Below, piece by piece: positions 25,152-33,859 of a DNA stretch of 64,000 bases. A program made the translations under genes and the position numbers. Positions within the stretch are counted from its first letter, which is position 1; every line of letters begins with the position of its first letter. The notes beneath the pieces are model-generated. The model saw only the letters and a program-made list of their open reading frames with translations, was not told the origin of the DNA and ran no database searches. The stretch is from positions 1-64,000 of the forward strand of contig NZ_JAQGNQ010000058.1 in NCBI RefSeq assembly GCF_028291745.1, given 5' to 3'. Origin of the DNA: Ramlibacter sp. GTDB lineage: Bacteria; Pseudomonadota; Gammaproteobacteria; Burkholderiales; Burkholderiaceae_C.

Positions 25152-26102
25152 TCAGTGACGGTTCGGTGCCTGCAGCGCGGCGTGCAGGGCGTCAAAAAAT
25201 GAAATGCCAGCCTTGAGCAGCGCGTCGTCGTCCGCGTGCTGCGCTTGCAATCCCCGCACGAGCATCTCGAGACCTGGGGCTTCGTCGCGGGGGATGCCGC
25301 CAACGTCGATGTAGTGCACGAGTTCGCCGATGCGGCGCACTGCGGGCGCTTCGTCCAGGCCGAATGTCCGGGCCACGACTTCGAAGGTCACCAAGTTGCC
25401 GACGTGGGTGAACGTCGCGCCGTCGAAGTCATAGCCAATGGCATCCTTCGGACACTTCTTTGCGTCGGCCAGCCAGAGGAACTTCGCCTTCTTGTCGATG
25501 AAGCGTTCGACCAACCATGCCGTGGCAAGCCTGTCCATCCAGGGACGCTTGCGGGTGGCCCAAGTGCGCCCTTGAAAGTCTTCGATGCGGCGCGGCTCGA
25601 TGACGGCTTGTTCCGCGGCCGGCTCGTCCGGCGAGAGGTGCAGCTGAATTTCTCGTCTCAGGCCAGCCACTGCCTCCGCTGCCGCTGCTTGGTCCTTCCC
25701 GGGGAAGAAGTCGCTTGCCTGGAGTTGCTGCAGTTGCTGCTCCAGGGCGCGCAGCGTCTTGTGGAGCTCAGCCTCACTCGCTCGTTTGATGGTCCTGCGG
25801 GCATCCTTCACGGCCTGCAGCAACTCCGCGTACAAGTCGGCGCGGTCGAACAGGGCCCGGAAGGCGTTCTCCTGGGCGTCGTCCCTGGCGTCCACCTCAA
25901 GGAGGTGAGCATCGGCGCCCGCCTCGACGATGGCTCGGTCAATGTCTCGCAGCGCCTGGGCTGTTGGCGCCGTGCAAGGCAGGACGTACACGCCCTCGCG
26001 AAGGGTGCCAGCACCGGTAGCCTTGAGCGCGCGCCACACCCGCACCCGCAAGCCGCTCGGGTTCGTGGGAAGCGTCGCTGTCAGGATGAGCCAATCAGCC
26101 AT
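25152..26102 (-). CDS. chrB: ChrB chromate-resistance regulator (copy 2)
   Basis: A 316-residue ChrB protein with N-terminal winged-helix-like region (LILTATLPTNPSGLRVRVWR) and C-terminal ChrB domain (FQGRTWATRKRPWMDRLATAWL, IGYDFDGATFTHVGNLVTFE, LVHYIDVGG). It is homologous to ChrB1 over its length. The ATG at 26102 sits about seven bases from the -10 box, so the transcript is probably leaderless, as for copy 1. It heads the operon chrB-chrC-chrA-hypothetical. Confidence 0.92.
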   Translation of the reverse strand: MADWLILTATLPTNPSGLRVRVWRALKATGAGTLREGVYVLPCTAPTAQALRDIDRAIVEAGADAHLLEVDARDDAQENAFRALFDRADLYAELLQAVKDARRTIKRASEAELHKTLRALEQQLQQLQASDFFPGKDQAAAAEAVAGLRREIQLHLSPDEPAAEQAVIEPRRIEDFQGRTWATRKRPWMDRLATAWLVERFIDKKAKFLWLADAKKCPKDAIGYDFDGATFTHVGNLVTFEVVARTFGLDEAPAVRRIGELVHYIDVGGIPRDEAPGLEMLVRGLQAQHADDDALLKAGISFFDALHAALQAPNRH

Positions 26103-26137
26103 GTAGCAAATATCGCACGGCGTGAGGACTGCTACAA
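26102..26137 (-). promoter_or_regulatory. chrB2 promoter, probably leaderless
   Basis: On the minus strand TTGTAG (26137-26132) and GATATT (26114-26109) are 17 bases apart and the ATG begins at 26102. The TTGTAG box is identical to that of chrB1. Half sites GTAGCA (26103-26108) and TGCTAC (26130-26135) form an inverted pair around the promoter, echoing the GTAGC/GCTAC dyad at the first locus. Confidence 0.55.
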
Positions 26138-26199
26138 GTAGGGGCTGCGAGCGCGTGTCGCACACCACTGTTTCCGCCCGACGTGGTCAACTGCGGGCC

Positions 26200-27264
26200 A
26201 TGTCCATCCACCCCGCGTCGCCGGCTCTGGCGGCCGCATTGCTTTTTGGGGCCAGCACGCCCTTGGCCAAGCTTCTTGTGGGCACCACGCACCCACTGCT
26301 CCTGGCCGGTTTGCTCTACCTCGGCAGCAGTGTCGGGCTCGCACTCCTGTTAGCCGTCCGCGTGCTGCGCTCCAGGCCTGGCCCGGCGGACGGCGCCACG
26401 ATGCGCATCCCGGCCCGCGATATCCCCTGGCTGGCTGGCGCCATCCTGTTTGGCGGCGTGCTCGGACCGGCGCTCCTGATGGTGGGTCTCACGCGCACAA
26501 GCGGCGCGTCGGCCTCCCTTCTTCTGAACGTGGAGGGGGTGTTGACAGCGGTTCTGGCATGGGTTGTCTTCGGAGAGAACGCCGACAGGCGAGTGGTGCT
26601 CGGAATGGTCGCCATCGTGGCGGGCGGCGCGCTGCTTGCCTGGGAGCCGGGAGGCGCAGCGTTTTCGGGTGGCGCATTGCTCGTCGTCGCTGCGTGCCTG
26701 TGTTGGGCCATCGACAACAACCTGACTCGAAAGGTCTCGGCCAACGACGCCATGCTCCTGGCGTGCCTGAAAGGAGCGCTTGCTGGCGCGGGCAACACGG
26801 CCCTGGCAGTTGCGGCCGGCGCCCACCTGCCGACGTGGCCGGCGGTCGCTTCCAGTCTGCTCGTAGGGTTCTTCGGCTACGGACTCAGCCTCATGCTGTT
26901 CGTCGTCGGACTACGCACTCTGGGCACTGCACGAACCGGGGCGTACTTCTCAGTCGCGCCGCTGTTCGGCGTCCTGATTTCCCTGGCCGTCTGGCCTGAG
27001 GCACCCGGACCACTTTTCTGGGTGGCCGCTGCACTGATGGCGGTCGGCGTCTGGCTGCACGTGCGGGAGCGGCACGAACATGAGCACACGCACGAACCAC
27101 TGGAGCACTCCCACCGACATCGGCATGACGAGCACCATCGGCACTTCCACGACTTTCCCTGGCGTGGCGAGGAGCCCCATGCGCACCTGCATCGGCACGA
27201 GGTACTGACGCACAAGCATCCTCATTACCCGGACATCCACCACCGCCACCGCCACCGGCACTAG
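26200..27264 (+). CDS. EamA/DMT-family transporter with His-rich C-terminal tail (copy 2)
   Basis: A 354-residue inner-membrane transporter of the drug/metabolite family, about ten membrane segments in two EamA halves (LFGASTPLAKLLVG in the first, CWAIDNNLTRKVS starting the second). The last ~60 residues are extremely His-rich (HEHEHTHEPLEHSHRHRH, ending HHRHRHRH). It is a paralogue of 924..1979 and again divergent from chrB, with about 97 bases between. The preserved pairing points to a function linked with the chr operon. The ATG at 26200 lies just before the first membrane segment. Confidence 0.85.
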   Translation: MSIHPASPALAAALLFGASTPLAKLLVGTTHPLLLAGLLYLGSSVGLALLLAVRVLRSRPGPADGATMRIPARDIPWLAGAILFGGVLGPALLMVGLTRTSGASASLLLNVEGVLTAVLAWVVFGENADRRVVLGMVAIVAGGALLAWEPGGAAFSGGALLVVAACLCWAIDNNLTRKVSANDAMLLACLKGALAGAGNTALAVAAGAHLPTWPAVASSLLVGFFGYGLSLMLFVVGLRTLGTARTGAYFSVAPLFGVLISLAVWPEAPGPLFWVAAALMAVGVWLHVRERHEHEHTHEPLEHSHRHRHDEHHRHFHDFPWRGEEPHAHLHRHEVLTHKHPHYPDIHHRHRHRH

Positions 27265-27503
27265 CCTCATGTGGCCTGCCAGCTGGCTTGTAGGTGGAGC
27301 GCATGTTGCATCAGTCTTGGAAACGCGCTGAAGCGGTCCCTGAGTTAACGCCCTCTGGTGCGTGCGACTGCACAAGGGTCCCTGGGTGCACCCCGGAGCA
27401 GGTCAGCTCCAACGGCGCTGTCGTCAGAGCGATGACTACGAAATGACACTTCGGCGCCGCACGCCCGGGTATGCTCGTTTTCCTTTTTACACCGGGAGAC
27501 CGA

Positions 27504-28080
27504 CATCGAGTCCGAATACGAAGTGCCCAGTCCGCACGAGCGTGAGGTCGAGGCAGCGACCGAAAAGGAGGGCCGGGGACTGAGCCAGAGGATTGCCCTC
27601 ATGACGGCCGTGCTCGCGACGGTAGGAGCCCTCATCAGCTACCAGAGCGGGAGCGCACAGAACGAAGCGATGTTCCTGAAGAATCAAAGCATCCTCAAGC
27701 AAGCTGAAGCCAGCGACCAATGGGCGTTTTACCAGGCGAGGTCTGTCAAAAGCCACGTGGACGACGCGACCGCTGCACTCTCCAGCGACCCTACGGTCAA
27801 GGCTCACTTTCTCGCTGAAAAGACAAAGGAAGATGCGGGCAAGGCGGAGGTCCAAATGGAAGCTCAAAAGCTCCAGGCGGAGTCCCGCAAACTTGGTGAG
27901 GAGTCAGAAGCAAAGCTCAGGCCGCATGAGCGCCTCGCACTGGCCCTGACCTTCGTCCAAATCGCAATCGCATTGGCCGCCATCACCGTTCTGACCCGAC
28001 GCAAATGGTTGCTGTGGGCCTCAGTCGCCTCGGCGGCAGGCGGAATCGGCATCGCTGTTTCTGCCTTCGCCTTGCACTGA
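27504..28080 (+). CDS. DUF4337 family membrane protein, start codon uncertain
   Basis: A protein of about 185-191 residues with DUF4337 features: an acidic N-terminus, one membrane segment (IALMTAVLATVGALISYQSG), a coiled-coil-like helical middle (KNQSILKQAEASDQWAFYQ), and two C-terminal membrane segments. The first standard start is GTG at 27523 but it has a poor ribosome binding site. A good GGGAGA (27493-27498) precedes an ATC at 27504 that would give the N-terminus (M)ESEYEVPSPHE, closer to what I recall of the family. An ATC start or a mutated ATG is possible. Function unknown. Confidence 0.75.
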
Positions 28081-28452
28081 AGCCAGGAAAGAGACGTGCT
28101 GCGCGACGTCACCAGCATGCTTGCTGGCAGGCAGCCTCGGCGCGAAAGTGAATCCCTGCGGCCGCGGCGCTCGCCTGGTCCTGAGCGAATCAAACGCCGT
28201 GAGGGGCCAAGTGGACGACCTCGCCTGCTACCGGCGGCCGTGCTCCATGACACAGGGGAGAAGCTCCTCGGACGCGATTGGACAGGCGTTCGGCGCTTTG
28301 TCTGACTCCGCAGTTTCCGGTCAACGATGAACATGGTTCTGCGCAGCCCGTTTGCCCTGCTGCGTGTCTGCTCGCAGTTTGCTGCCCGTTTTCTCCAGAT
28401 GGCTGAAGGCCAGTGCCCCAAGGGGATAGAGGCACCGCCCACGGGAGCGTGA
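28081..28452. other. Intergenic stretch upstream of sensor kinase
   Basis: About 370 bases with no convincing gene. A 69-codon frame at 28096 starts with GTG after AGGAAAGAGAC, but its product is Arg/Pro-rich and unlike any protein I know. Promoters for the downstream kinase probably lie here, but I cannot place them. Confidence 0.35.
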
Positions 28453-30705
28453 ATGCGCAAAACCGAAGACTCTCAGCCGAAGGACAGCAACGCCGGCCCC
28501 CCTGATGTACGTGAGCCGGCGAGCTCCGGCCTTTCCGGGCGCCGCCACCATGCGCGCTCCGCGTCGCCGGCAGCGCCGTCGCGCGGCGGGACGGCGGCTG
28601 TATCTTCCTTTCTGCAGGGAGGCGGCGTTGTCGGGGCCAGGATGCGTTCGCATGACTGGTCAAAAACGTCGTTGGGTGAGCCCTCCCGCTGGCCAAGGGC
28701 CCTTCAGAATACTGTCGGCCTTGTGCTGGATTCGCAATTTCCGATGTTCCTCGCGTGGGGCCCGGAACTCACGTTTCTGTACAACGACGCGTACTCACGA
28801 ATCCTGGAAGACAAGCACCCGTCCGCCCTCGGTCGGCCGTTCTGTCAGGTCTGGGAAGACCTCTGGCCTCAAGTTGAACCCATCGTGCGGCGCGCCCTGG
28901 AGGGCCAGTCAGAGTATTACGCCGACGTGCCGTTTACCTTGAGGCGGAAAGGGCTGCCAGAACAAGCGTGGTTCACCTTCTCCTACTCTCCCTTGCGAGA
29001 TGACGCAGGCGAGGTTGCAGGCGTCTACTGCGCATGCACTGAGACAACAGGGCTGGTCCTCTCCCAGCGTCACCAACGAGCGGAATACTTGCGACTCAGG
29101 GACCTTTTCCAGCAAGCTCCGGGGCTCATCGCAATCGTGCGCGAGCCTAACCATGTGTTTGACTTTGCCAACGACGCCTACCTGCGCCTCGTGGGGCAAC
29201 GCGAGTTAATCGGCAAATCCGTGCTTGATGCGTTACCAGAGGTCGCCGGCCAAGGTTTTGTCGAGCTCCTGGACAACGTGTACAGGTCTGGCGAACCCTA
29301 CATCGGCACTGGTGTGGCTGTCAGCCTGCAGCGGGCTACCGCGTCGCCGATGGAAGAGCGGTTTGTGGACTTCATCTACCAACCAATACGCAACGAGCAT
29401 GGACAAACGACCGGCATCTTCGTCGAAGGCAGCGATGTCACCGAGCGTGTTCTGGCAAACAAGGCCCTGCTCGAAGGGGAGCGCCGAAAAGACGAATTCC
29501 TGGCGATGCTTGCCCACGAGCTGAGAAATCCACTGGCCCCTATACGCACCGCGGCAGAGATTTTGAAACGCCCCGGCGTATCCGCAGACATCGTCCGCCG
29601 GGCGAGCGACATCCTTTCGCGCCAAGCTGCCCACATGACGGAGTTGGTCAACGACTTGCTCGACGTGTCCCGAGTAAACCGTGGCCTGGTCACACTCCGT
29701 GATGAACCTGTGGACCTCCCCAGCGTCCTTGATGAAGCCGTCGAACAAACGCAGTCATGGTTCGGCCAGCGGGATTTGCACTTCTCGGCTGACTTGGCTC
29801 CCGGCCCGCTGTTCGTGAGCGGTGACAGAACGCGGCTCGTGCAGGTGTTTTCCAACATCCTGCAAAACGCAGCGAAGTACACGCCCGCGGGCGGTCACGT
29901 ATCTCTGACGCTGAGAGCCGAGCGGGCGCAGCTTCGGGTTGCAGTTGCCGACGACGGAGTCGGAATCCACCCCGACCTGCTGCCCCACCTTTTTGAGCTC
30001 TTTACCCAAGGGCAAAGAACGCCTGACCGCTCGCAAGGCGGTCTCGGCCTGGGCTTGTCGCTCGTCAAAAGCCTCGTGGCGCTTCATCAGGGCACCGTGT
30101 GCGCGCGCAGCGAGGGCGTCGGAAAGGGCAGTGAATTTGTTGTTCTCCTCCCTCGTGCTGAGGTAGCGGAGGATGACCGCGAGCGGCGCAACGTGGACGC
30201 GCAAGGCGGGGCGCCGGGCAGCGCCTTGAATTTACTGGTCGTCGACGACAACGTCGACGCAGCTGAGACACTCAGGTTGCTGCTTGAAATGATGGGGCAC
30301 GCTGTGTCGGTAGCGCACACAGGGACCGCGGCGCTGGAGCTTGCGCGCAAGTGCGCTCCCCAGGTTCTGTTCCTGGATATCGGGCTGCCCGACATGGAGG
30401 GCTATGAACTCGTACGTCGCATGCGACTGTTACCCGAAACCGCTGCCTCGACGATGGTCGCTTTGACGGGGTATGGTCAACGAGAAGATAGAGAGAAGGC
30501 GCTGCGGGCCGGTTTTGACCGACATCTCGTCAAGCCGCTGTCGATTGACGAATTGACCAAAGTAGTCAGTGTGCCGCACATCAGACCGCGCGCCGGTGCG
30601 CAGGCACTTGGGCGCGGGCAACCAGACGTGTCTCTGCGCGATGAAGCGGAAAACTGCGCTGTTCCAGCTTATGTGCGTCCCCGAAAAGTGAGGCTCGGTG
30701 ATTAA
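28453..30705 (+). CDS. Hybrid sensor histidine kinase/response regulator with PAS domains
   Basis: A 750-residue soluble hybrid kinase. Two PAS-type sensing domains (about 75-200 and 210-335) are followed by a HisKA domain with phospho-acceptor His355 in LAHELRNPLAP, an ATPase domain with N-box QNAAKYT (Asn472), G1 ADDGVGI and G2 GGLGLGL, and a receiver domain (about 593-710) with Asp642 in FLDIGLPDMEG. The first ~50 residues are Ser/Arg-rich and disordered. No membrane segment is seen, so it should sense a cytoplasmic signal. A ribosome binding site GGGAG lies upstream. No partner regulator is adjacent. Confidence 0.92.
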   Translation: MRKTEDSQPKDSNAGPPDVREPASSGLSGRRHHARSASPAAPSRGGTAAVSSFLQGGGVVGARMRSHDWSKTSLGEPSRWPRALQNTVGLVLDSQFPMFLAWGPELTFLYNDAYSRILEDKHPSALGRPFCQVWEDLWPQVEPIVRRALEGQSEYYADVPFTLRRKGLPEQAWFTFSYSPLRDDAGEVAGVYCACTETTGLVLSQRHQRAEYLRLRDLFQQAPGLIAIVREPNHVFDFANDAYLRLVGQRELIGKSVLDALPEVAGQGFVELLDNVYRSGEPYIGTGVAVSLQRATASPMEERFVDFIYQPIRNEHGQTTGIFVEGSDVTERVLANKALLEGERRKDEFLAMLAHELRNPLAPIRTAAEILKRPGVSADIVRRASDILSRQAAHMTELVNDLLDVSRVNRGLVTLRDEPVDLPSVLDEAVEQTQSWFGQRDLHFSADLAPGPLFVSGDRTRLVQVFSNILQNAAKYTPAGGHVSLTLRAERAQLRVAVADDGVGIHPDLLPHLFELFTQGQRTPDRSQGGLGLGLSLVKSLVALHQGTVCARSEGVGKGSEFVVLLPRAEVAEDDRERRNVDAQGGAPGSALNLLVVDDNVDAAETLRLLLEMMGHAVSVAHTGTAALELARKCAPQVLFLDIGLPDMEGYELVRRMRLLPETAASTMVALTGYGQREDREKALRAGFDRHLVKPLSIDELTKVVSVPHIRPRAGAQALGRGQPDVSLRDEAENCAVPAYVRPRKVRLGD

Positions 30706-30795
30706 CCCAGCCCGTTCAAGCTCTCCCCGTGTGAGGTCGCACTAGCTATCGCGAGCTGGGCTTGCGGTTCGACCTCTCTGGCAACAGGAGCAAGC

Positions 30796-31209
30796 ATGAA
30801 GGCCCAAACGGATTCAACTTTCGGCGCAGTGTTCATCACTCCCCGGAGCGAGACACAAAGGCATAGCACATCCGGCTACGTGCTGGTCGTGCTGTTCGCA
30901 GTCGTGGCCCTCGCCAGTTCCAAAAGCGGCGCATACCTCGGCTCAGCGCTCTGCGCGCTCGGCGCTCTCCTGTCCGCAGCGCTGGTGCGCGAGAGGCTCT
31001 GCGACAGCGCTGAGCAGGCGGCACTTGGGTACAACGTGATGACCGTGGGCCTTGTGGGCCTGCTGGTCGTGGGCTTGGACGTCGTGGGCGGGCATGGACA
31101 GAACGGAGCGCCCGTTGCGTCCGTGCCGGTGGCCGCCGCCCAGGCGGAGCCCCTGAACCAAGTTGCAGTGCTTGGTGCGAACGCGAGGGTACGTTCGGAA
31201 GCTTGCTGA
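30796..31209 (+). CDS. Small hypothetical membrane protein
   Basis: A 137-residue protein with two to three hydrophobic segments (YVLVVLFAVVALASS, AYLGSALCALGALLSAALV, NVMTVGLVGLLVVGLDVV) and a polar Ala/Val-rich tail. CAGGAG precedes the ATG at a good distance. No domain is recognised. It stands alone after the sensor kinase on the same strand. Confidence 0.6.
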   Translation: MKAQTDSTFGAVFITPRSETQRHSTSGYVLVVLFAVVALASSKSGAYLGSALCALGALLSAALVRERLCDSAEQAALGYNVMTVGLVGLLVVGLDVVGGHGQNGAPVASVPVAAAQAEPLNQVAVLGANARVRSEAC

Positions 31210-31369
31210 GAAGCGCGGCTCCGCCGCCAGGGCTATGTGGAAGGATTTTCGGCGGCCGTTCTTGCGTCTGCATCTGGTGCGGCTCATGCGACCGGGAACA
31301 AGGTGCCGCGGCTCGCTGCTGGTGAACGGACTCACCTTCCGGGAGTCGCTGTTTTTCACGCCGTCCGTC

Positions 31370-31804
31370 CTATGTGCACGTCAGCCGCAGAGATTGCACA
31401 CGCTTGCGCGCAAGCCTTCCCTCGACGTCCGTTGTGTGAGTGTCCGGTGGAACGTCGAAGGATTTGCCACGTAGGGAGCGGTCTGCAAACACCGTGAGTT
31501 TCGCCTTCGGTCCGGTGAGAAGGCTTCCGACGTTGCGCTGGAGGCGGTGGATGGTGCCTTCGTCCAAGGCTTGTATTTCCGCTGGCCCGACAACCGCGAA
31601 CGATTGCCCATCAAAGCGCGTGCCGCTCCACAGCTGAACCCAGCACCCCGCGTCCATCGTGGGATTCGGGACCTCCAAGGGCACGAGCATCAGGGTTGCG
31701 TCGCCGCCTTGGCGCAAGCCCGGTGGACGCTGTTCGTTGCGGGCCTGTGCAGCTGTTGCACAAAGCAGGAGCGCCACCATCGGGTACACGAAGGCAGTCT
31801 TGGT
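31370..31804 (-). CDS. Exported beta/gamma-crystallin-like protein
   Basis: A 144-residue exported protein (signal peptide ending ATAAQA). The mature part has one beta/gamma-crystallin-like unit: CWVQLWSGTRFDGQSFAVVGP followed by NVGSLLTGPKAKLTVFAD and RGKSFDVPP, the pattern of Greek-key motifs with F/Y-x-G-x-S-F. Such proteins may bind Ca2+. Start at the ATG 31804, since the upstream alternative is TTG. It follows the CDF remnant on the same strand after eight bases and may be part of the manganese operon. Confidence 0.65.
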   Translation of the reverse strand, partial: TKTAFVYPMVALLLCATAAQARNEQRPPGLRQGGDATLMLVPLEVPNPTMDAGCWVQLWSGTRFDGQSFAVVGPAEIQALDEGTIHRLQRNVGSLLTGPKAKLTVFADRSLRGKSFDVPPDTHTTDVEGRLARKRVQSLRLTCT

Positions 31805-31812
31805 CATTTCTT

Positions 31813-32466
31813 TCAACCCTTGTCCGGTTCGAAGAACGAGTATTTCAACTGCGGCGACGTGAATCGCCGCTGCATGCGTTCTTCAATTTCGTTGATGGCT
31901 TCGACGAGAGCGACGTCCGACGCTGTCCGCTTCATCTTCACCTTCAATGCGACCATGATGTAGTCGCCATATTGCTGGGTGAGCATGTTCACCACGCGCT
32001 CTACCTCGGGCTGGGCCTCGACGAACGCTTGGATTTCCGAACGGAGCTTGGGCGACGCCGATTCACCCGTGATGAGGCTCTTCACCGGGAACAGCACGAC
32101 GCCGGCGACGACGACAAGGAGCGCGCCCACGCCGATGGTTCCCAAGGCATCGAACAGAGGATTGCCCGTGAGGGCCGTGAGAACGAGGGCCAACAGGGCG
32201 ATTGCCAGACCTCCGAGGGCGACGTCTTCACCCACTACGACCATCAGCTCGGACTGGCGCGTCGCGCGAAACCACGCCCACAGCGAGCGGGTGCCACGCT
32301 CGGCACTGACCGTCTGCAAGGCTCCTCGCAGCGCGTACCCCTCGAGCGCAACGGATGCCGTCAAGACAAGAATGGATGGCGCAAGGGCCGCTAGCACGGC
32401 CTTGAGCGAACCCGGTTTCTCGGCCTTGACATGAGCGGGAGAAGCAGCGGCGTGGTGCGCGTTCAT
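31813..32466 (-). CDS. CDF-type cation exporter lacking the first three membrane segments
   Basis: A 217-residue protein. It begins with a His-containing leader (MNAHHAAASPAHVKAEKPGS) and LKAVLAALA, which is how full CDF exporters begin. It then jumps straight to what is normally the fourth membrane segment (SILVLTASVALEGYALRGA), continues through segments five and six (VVVGEDVALGGLAIALLALVL, LGTIGVGALLVVVAGVV) and keeps the cytoplasmic metal-binding domain (residues ~135-210). About 100 residues holding segments 1-3 and the first H/D metal ligands appear to be missing in frame. Its ATG overlaps the UPF0016 stop. Function as a complete pump is doubtful. Confidence 0.7.
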   Translation of the reverse strand: MNAHHAAASPAHVKAEKPGSLKAVLAALAPSILVLTASVALEGYALRGALQTVSAERGTRSLWAWFRATRQSELMVVVGEDVALGGLAIALLALVLTALTGNPLFDALGTIGVGALLVVVAGVVLFPVKSLITGESASPKLRSEIQAFVEAQPEVERVVNMLTQQYGDYIMVALKVKMKRTASDVALVEAINEIEERMQRRFTSPQLKYSFFEPDKG

Positions 32467-33041
32467 TGCGTGCCCAGGCCGAAGGGCACCTTCAGCAAGA
32501 TGAGGATGCCAAAGACTGCGAACAGCGCGGCCGCCACGAAGCGCATCTTCGACAGCGGGACGTACTTGGCTAGGCGCTCACCAAGCAGTACGGCTGGCAC
32601 ATTCGCGGCCATCATGCCAAGCGTCGTGCCCGTCACCACCATCGTGAGGCTTGCGTACTTGGCTCCCAGCGCAATCGTTGCGAACTGAGTCTTGTCGCCC
32701 ATCTCCGCGAGGAAGAACGCGACCAAGGTGGTGAGGAAGGGGCCGAATCGACTGGGCTTGTCAGCGTCCTCGAGCTTGTCCGGGATGAGCGCCCAAGCAG
32801 CAAAGCCAAGAAAGGCTACGCCGAGAATCCAGCGCATCACGTCCGGGCTGACGTTCGCGGCGACCCAGTCCCCCAGGAACGCTGCGACGAAGTGGTTCGC
32901 AATGGTGGCGACGAAGATGCCGCCAATCAGAGCCCAGTGACGACCCTTGAACTTGGTCGCGAGGAGGAACGAGAGGAGCTGGGTCTTGTCGCCCATCTCT
33001 GCGATGGCGACCATACCGAACGATGCGAGGAATGCTTCCAC
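32463..33041 (-). CDS. UPF0016/Gdt1-family manganese exporter
   Basis: A 192-residue inner-membrane protein of the TMEM165/Gdt1 (UPF0016) family, which moves Mn2+ or Ca2+ out of the cytoplasm. It has six membrane segments and the two hallmark motifs E-x-G-D-K-T, once in MVAIAEMGDKTQLL and once in FFLAEMGDKTQFA. I start it at the GTG at 33041 (VEAFLASFGM), because the longer frame would begin inside the leader hairpin. A manganese-type riboswitch lies directly upstream. The gene is coupled to the CDF-type gene by a four-base overlap. Confidence 0.88.
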   Translation of the reverse strand: MEAFLASFGMVAIAEMGDKTQLLSFLLATKFKGRHWALIGGIFVATIANHFVAAFLGDWVAANVSPDVMRWILGVAFLGFAAWALIPDKLEDADKPSRFGPFLTTLVAFFLAEMGDKTQFATIALGAKYASLTMVVTGTTLGMMAANVPAVLLGERLAKYVPLSKMRFVAAALFAVFGILILLKVPFGLGTQ

Positions 33042-33065
33042 TAAAGAGTAGTCCAAGGCCAGAAA

Positions 33066-33112
33066 ACCAAGACTGCACACCTTCCCCGGCCAGTCCAGGA
33101 AGGTGCGCAGTC
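33066..33112 (-). terminator. Hairpin expression platform of the manganese riboswitch
   Basis: On the minus strand a 15-base stem pairs GACTGCGCACCTTCC (33112-33098) with GGAAGGTGTGCAGTC (33085-33071), with one G-T pair, followed by ttggttttct. It starts at the 3' edge of the riboswitch aptamer and lies just before the UPF0016 start codon. It could be an intrinsic terminator or an alternative structure that the Mn2+-bound aptamer prevents. Confidence 0.6.
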
Positions 33113-33208
33113 AAAGGTCTTGCCAGGCTCGAGGCTGCTTGCGCCATGGCGTGAGGGCCAAGTGTGTTGACGCAAGCCTCTGCAGGGCGCAGAGCGGCTA
33201 CTCCCCAA
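33106..33208 (-). ncRNA. yybP-ykoY manganese riboswitch
   Basis: On the minus strand, about 100 bases of leader carry the conserved blocks of yybP-ykoY aptamers in order: GGGGAGTAGCC at the 5' side (33206-33196), GTCAACACACTTGG in the middle, then CATGGCGCAAGCAGCC, and GGCAAGACCTTTGAC at the 3' side. These riboswitches bind Mn2+ and switch on manganese exporters. The downstream UPF0016-family gene is a standard target. A perfect -10 TATAAT lies at 33230-33225. Recognition is by eye. Confidence 0.88.
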
Positions 33209-33224
33209 TGACGAGTGCATGTCG

Positions 33225-33230
33225 ATTATA
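33225..33230 (-). promoter_or_regulatory. -10 box of the riboswitch transcript
   Basis: A perfect TATAAT on the minus strand, about 17 bases before the conserved GGGGAGTAGC of the aptamer, so transcription would start just ahead of the riboswitch. I do not see a good -35 at the expected spacing. Confidence 0.5.
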
Positions 33231-33859
33231 TCGAGAGTGGTTTGTCGGGGGGCCGGTGCCTCTGCTCCCGTCGCATATTCAGTGCCGGCAGGCTCCAGCT
33301 CCAAAGCGGGCCGCTGCAGCCTCCGACGCCGATGTCGGTGACCAGCCCGGCTTCGTCTAAACGACGTGCGCAGGAGCAAGCGCGCATGCCGCGCCGTTCG
33401 ACAATTCGATTTGGAGCGTCACGTGGTGGACGGAGAACCTGTGCTGGACCCCATCCGCCACTGTGTTCTGGTCATCTGCTGCATTCCACGGTCAAAAAGA
33501 AAGGCCCGGCGGGTGCGCGGGCCTTGAAGACATGGCGTGCTTTCAACCTGAGGAGCATCTGCTACGTGTATCCATGCGGTGCTGAAGCGTATCTCCGAAT
33601 CAGGCGAATGCATTGCAGGCTGCGCAATTCCTTACAAGGACCACCCCGAAGTGGCGCCTGAGGCGGCACTTCCCGTCCGACCTGAACGAAGGAGGTGCTG
33701 CAAACGACGAACCAAGGGAGCTACCTGCGCGGAGGCGAGTCAATTCTGCAGTTGCGGGTAGTACATTGGGACTAAGGGGAGTGGTTGGTGAAATCAAACG
33801 CGCCGCGGTCCGACGCCAGCCAGCAGCGCCGCTTTTCCATAGGCAGGCCCCAATCCGTC
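33231..33859. other. Stretch with little coding signal between manganese and arsenic loci
   Basis: No gene I can support. Small frames on both strands give low-complexity or Arg-rich products. The only clear element is a hairpin at 33503-33523. The stretch may hold decayed genes between two resistance operons. Confidence 0.4.
33494..33523 (-). terminator. Rho-independent-type terminator (minus strand)
   Basis: On the minus strand GGCCCG-(9 bases)-CGGGCC is followed by tttctttttg. The stem is six GC pairs and the T-rich tail is good. It lies about 600 bases downstream of arsH and could end the ars transcript or a decayed gene. Confidence 0.5.

Noticed and set aside
28096-28305. 69-codon GTG-started frame before the sensor kinase
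   Set aside because: A fair ribosome binding site, but the product is Arg/Pro-rich with no fold or family.
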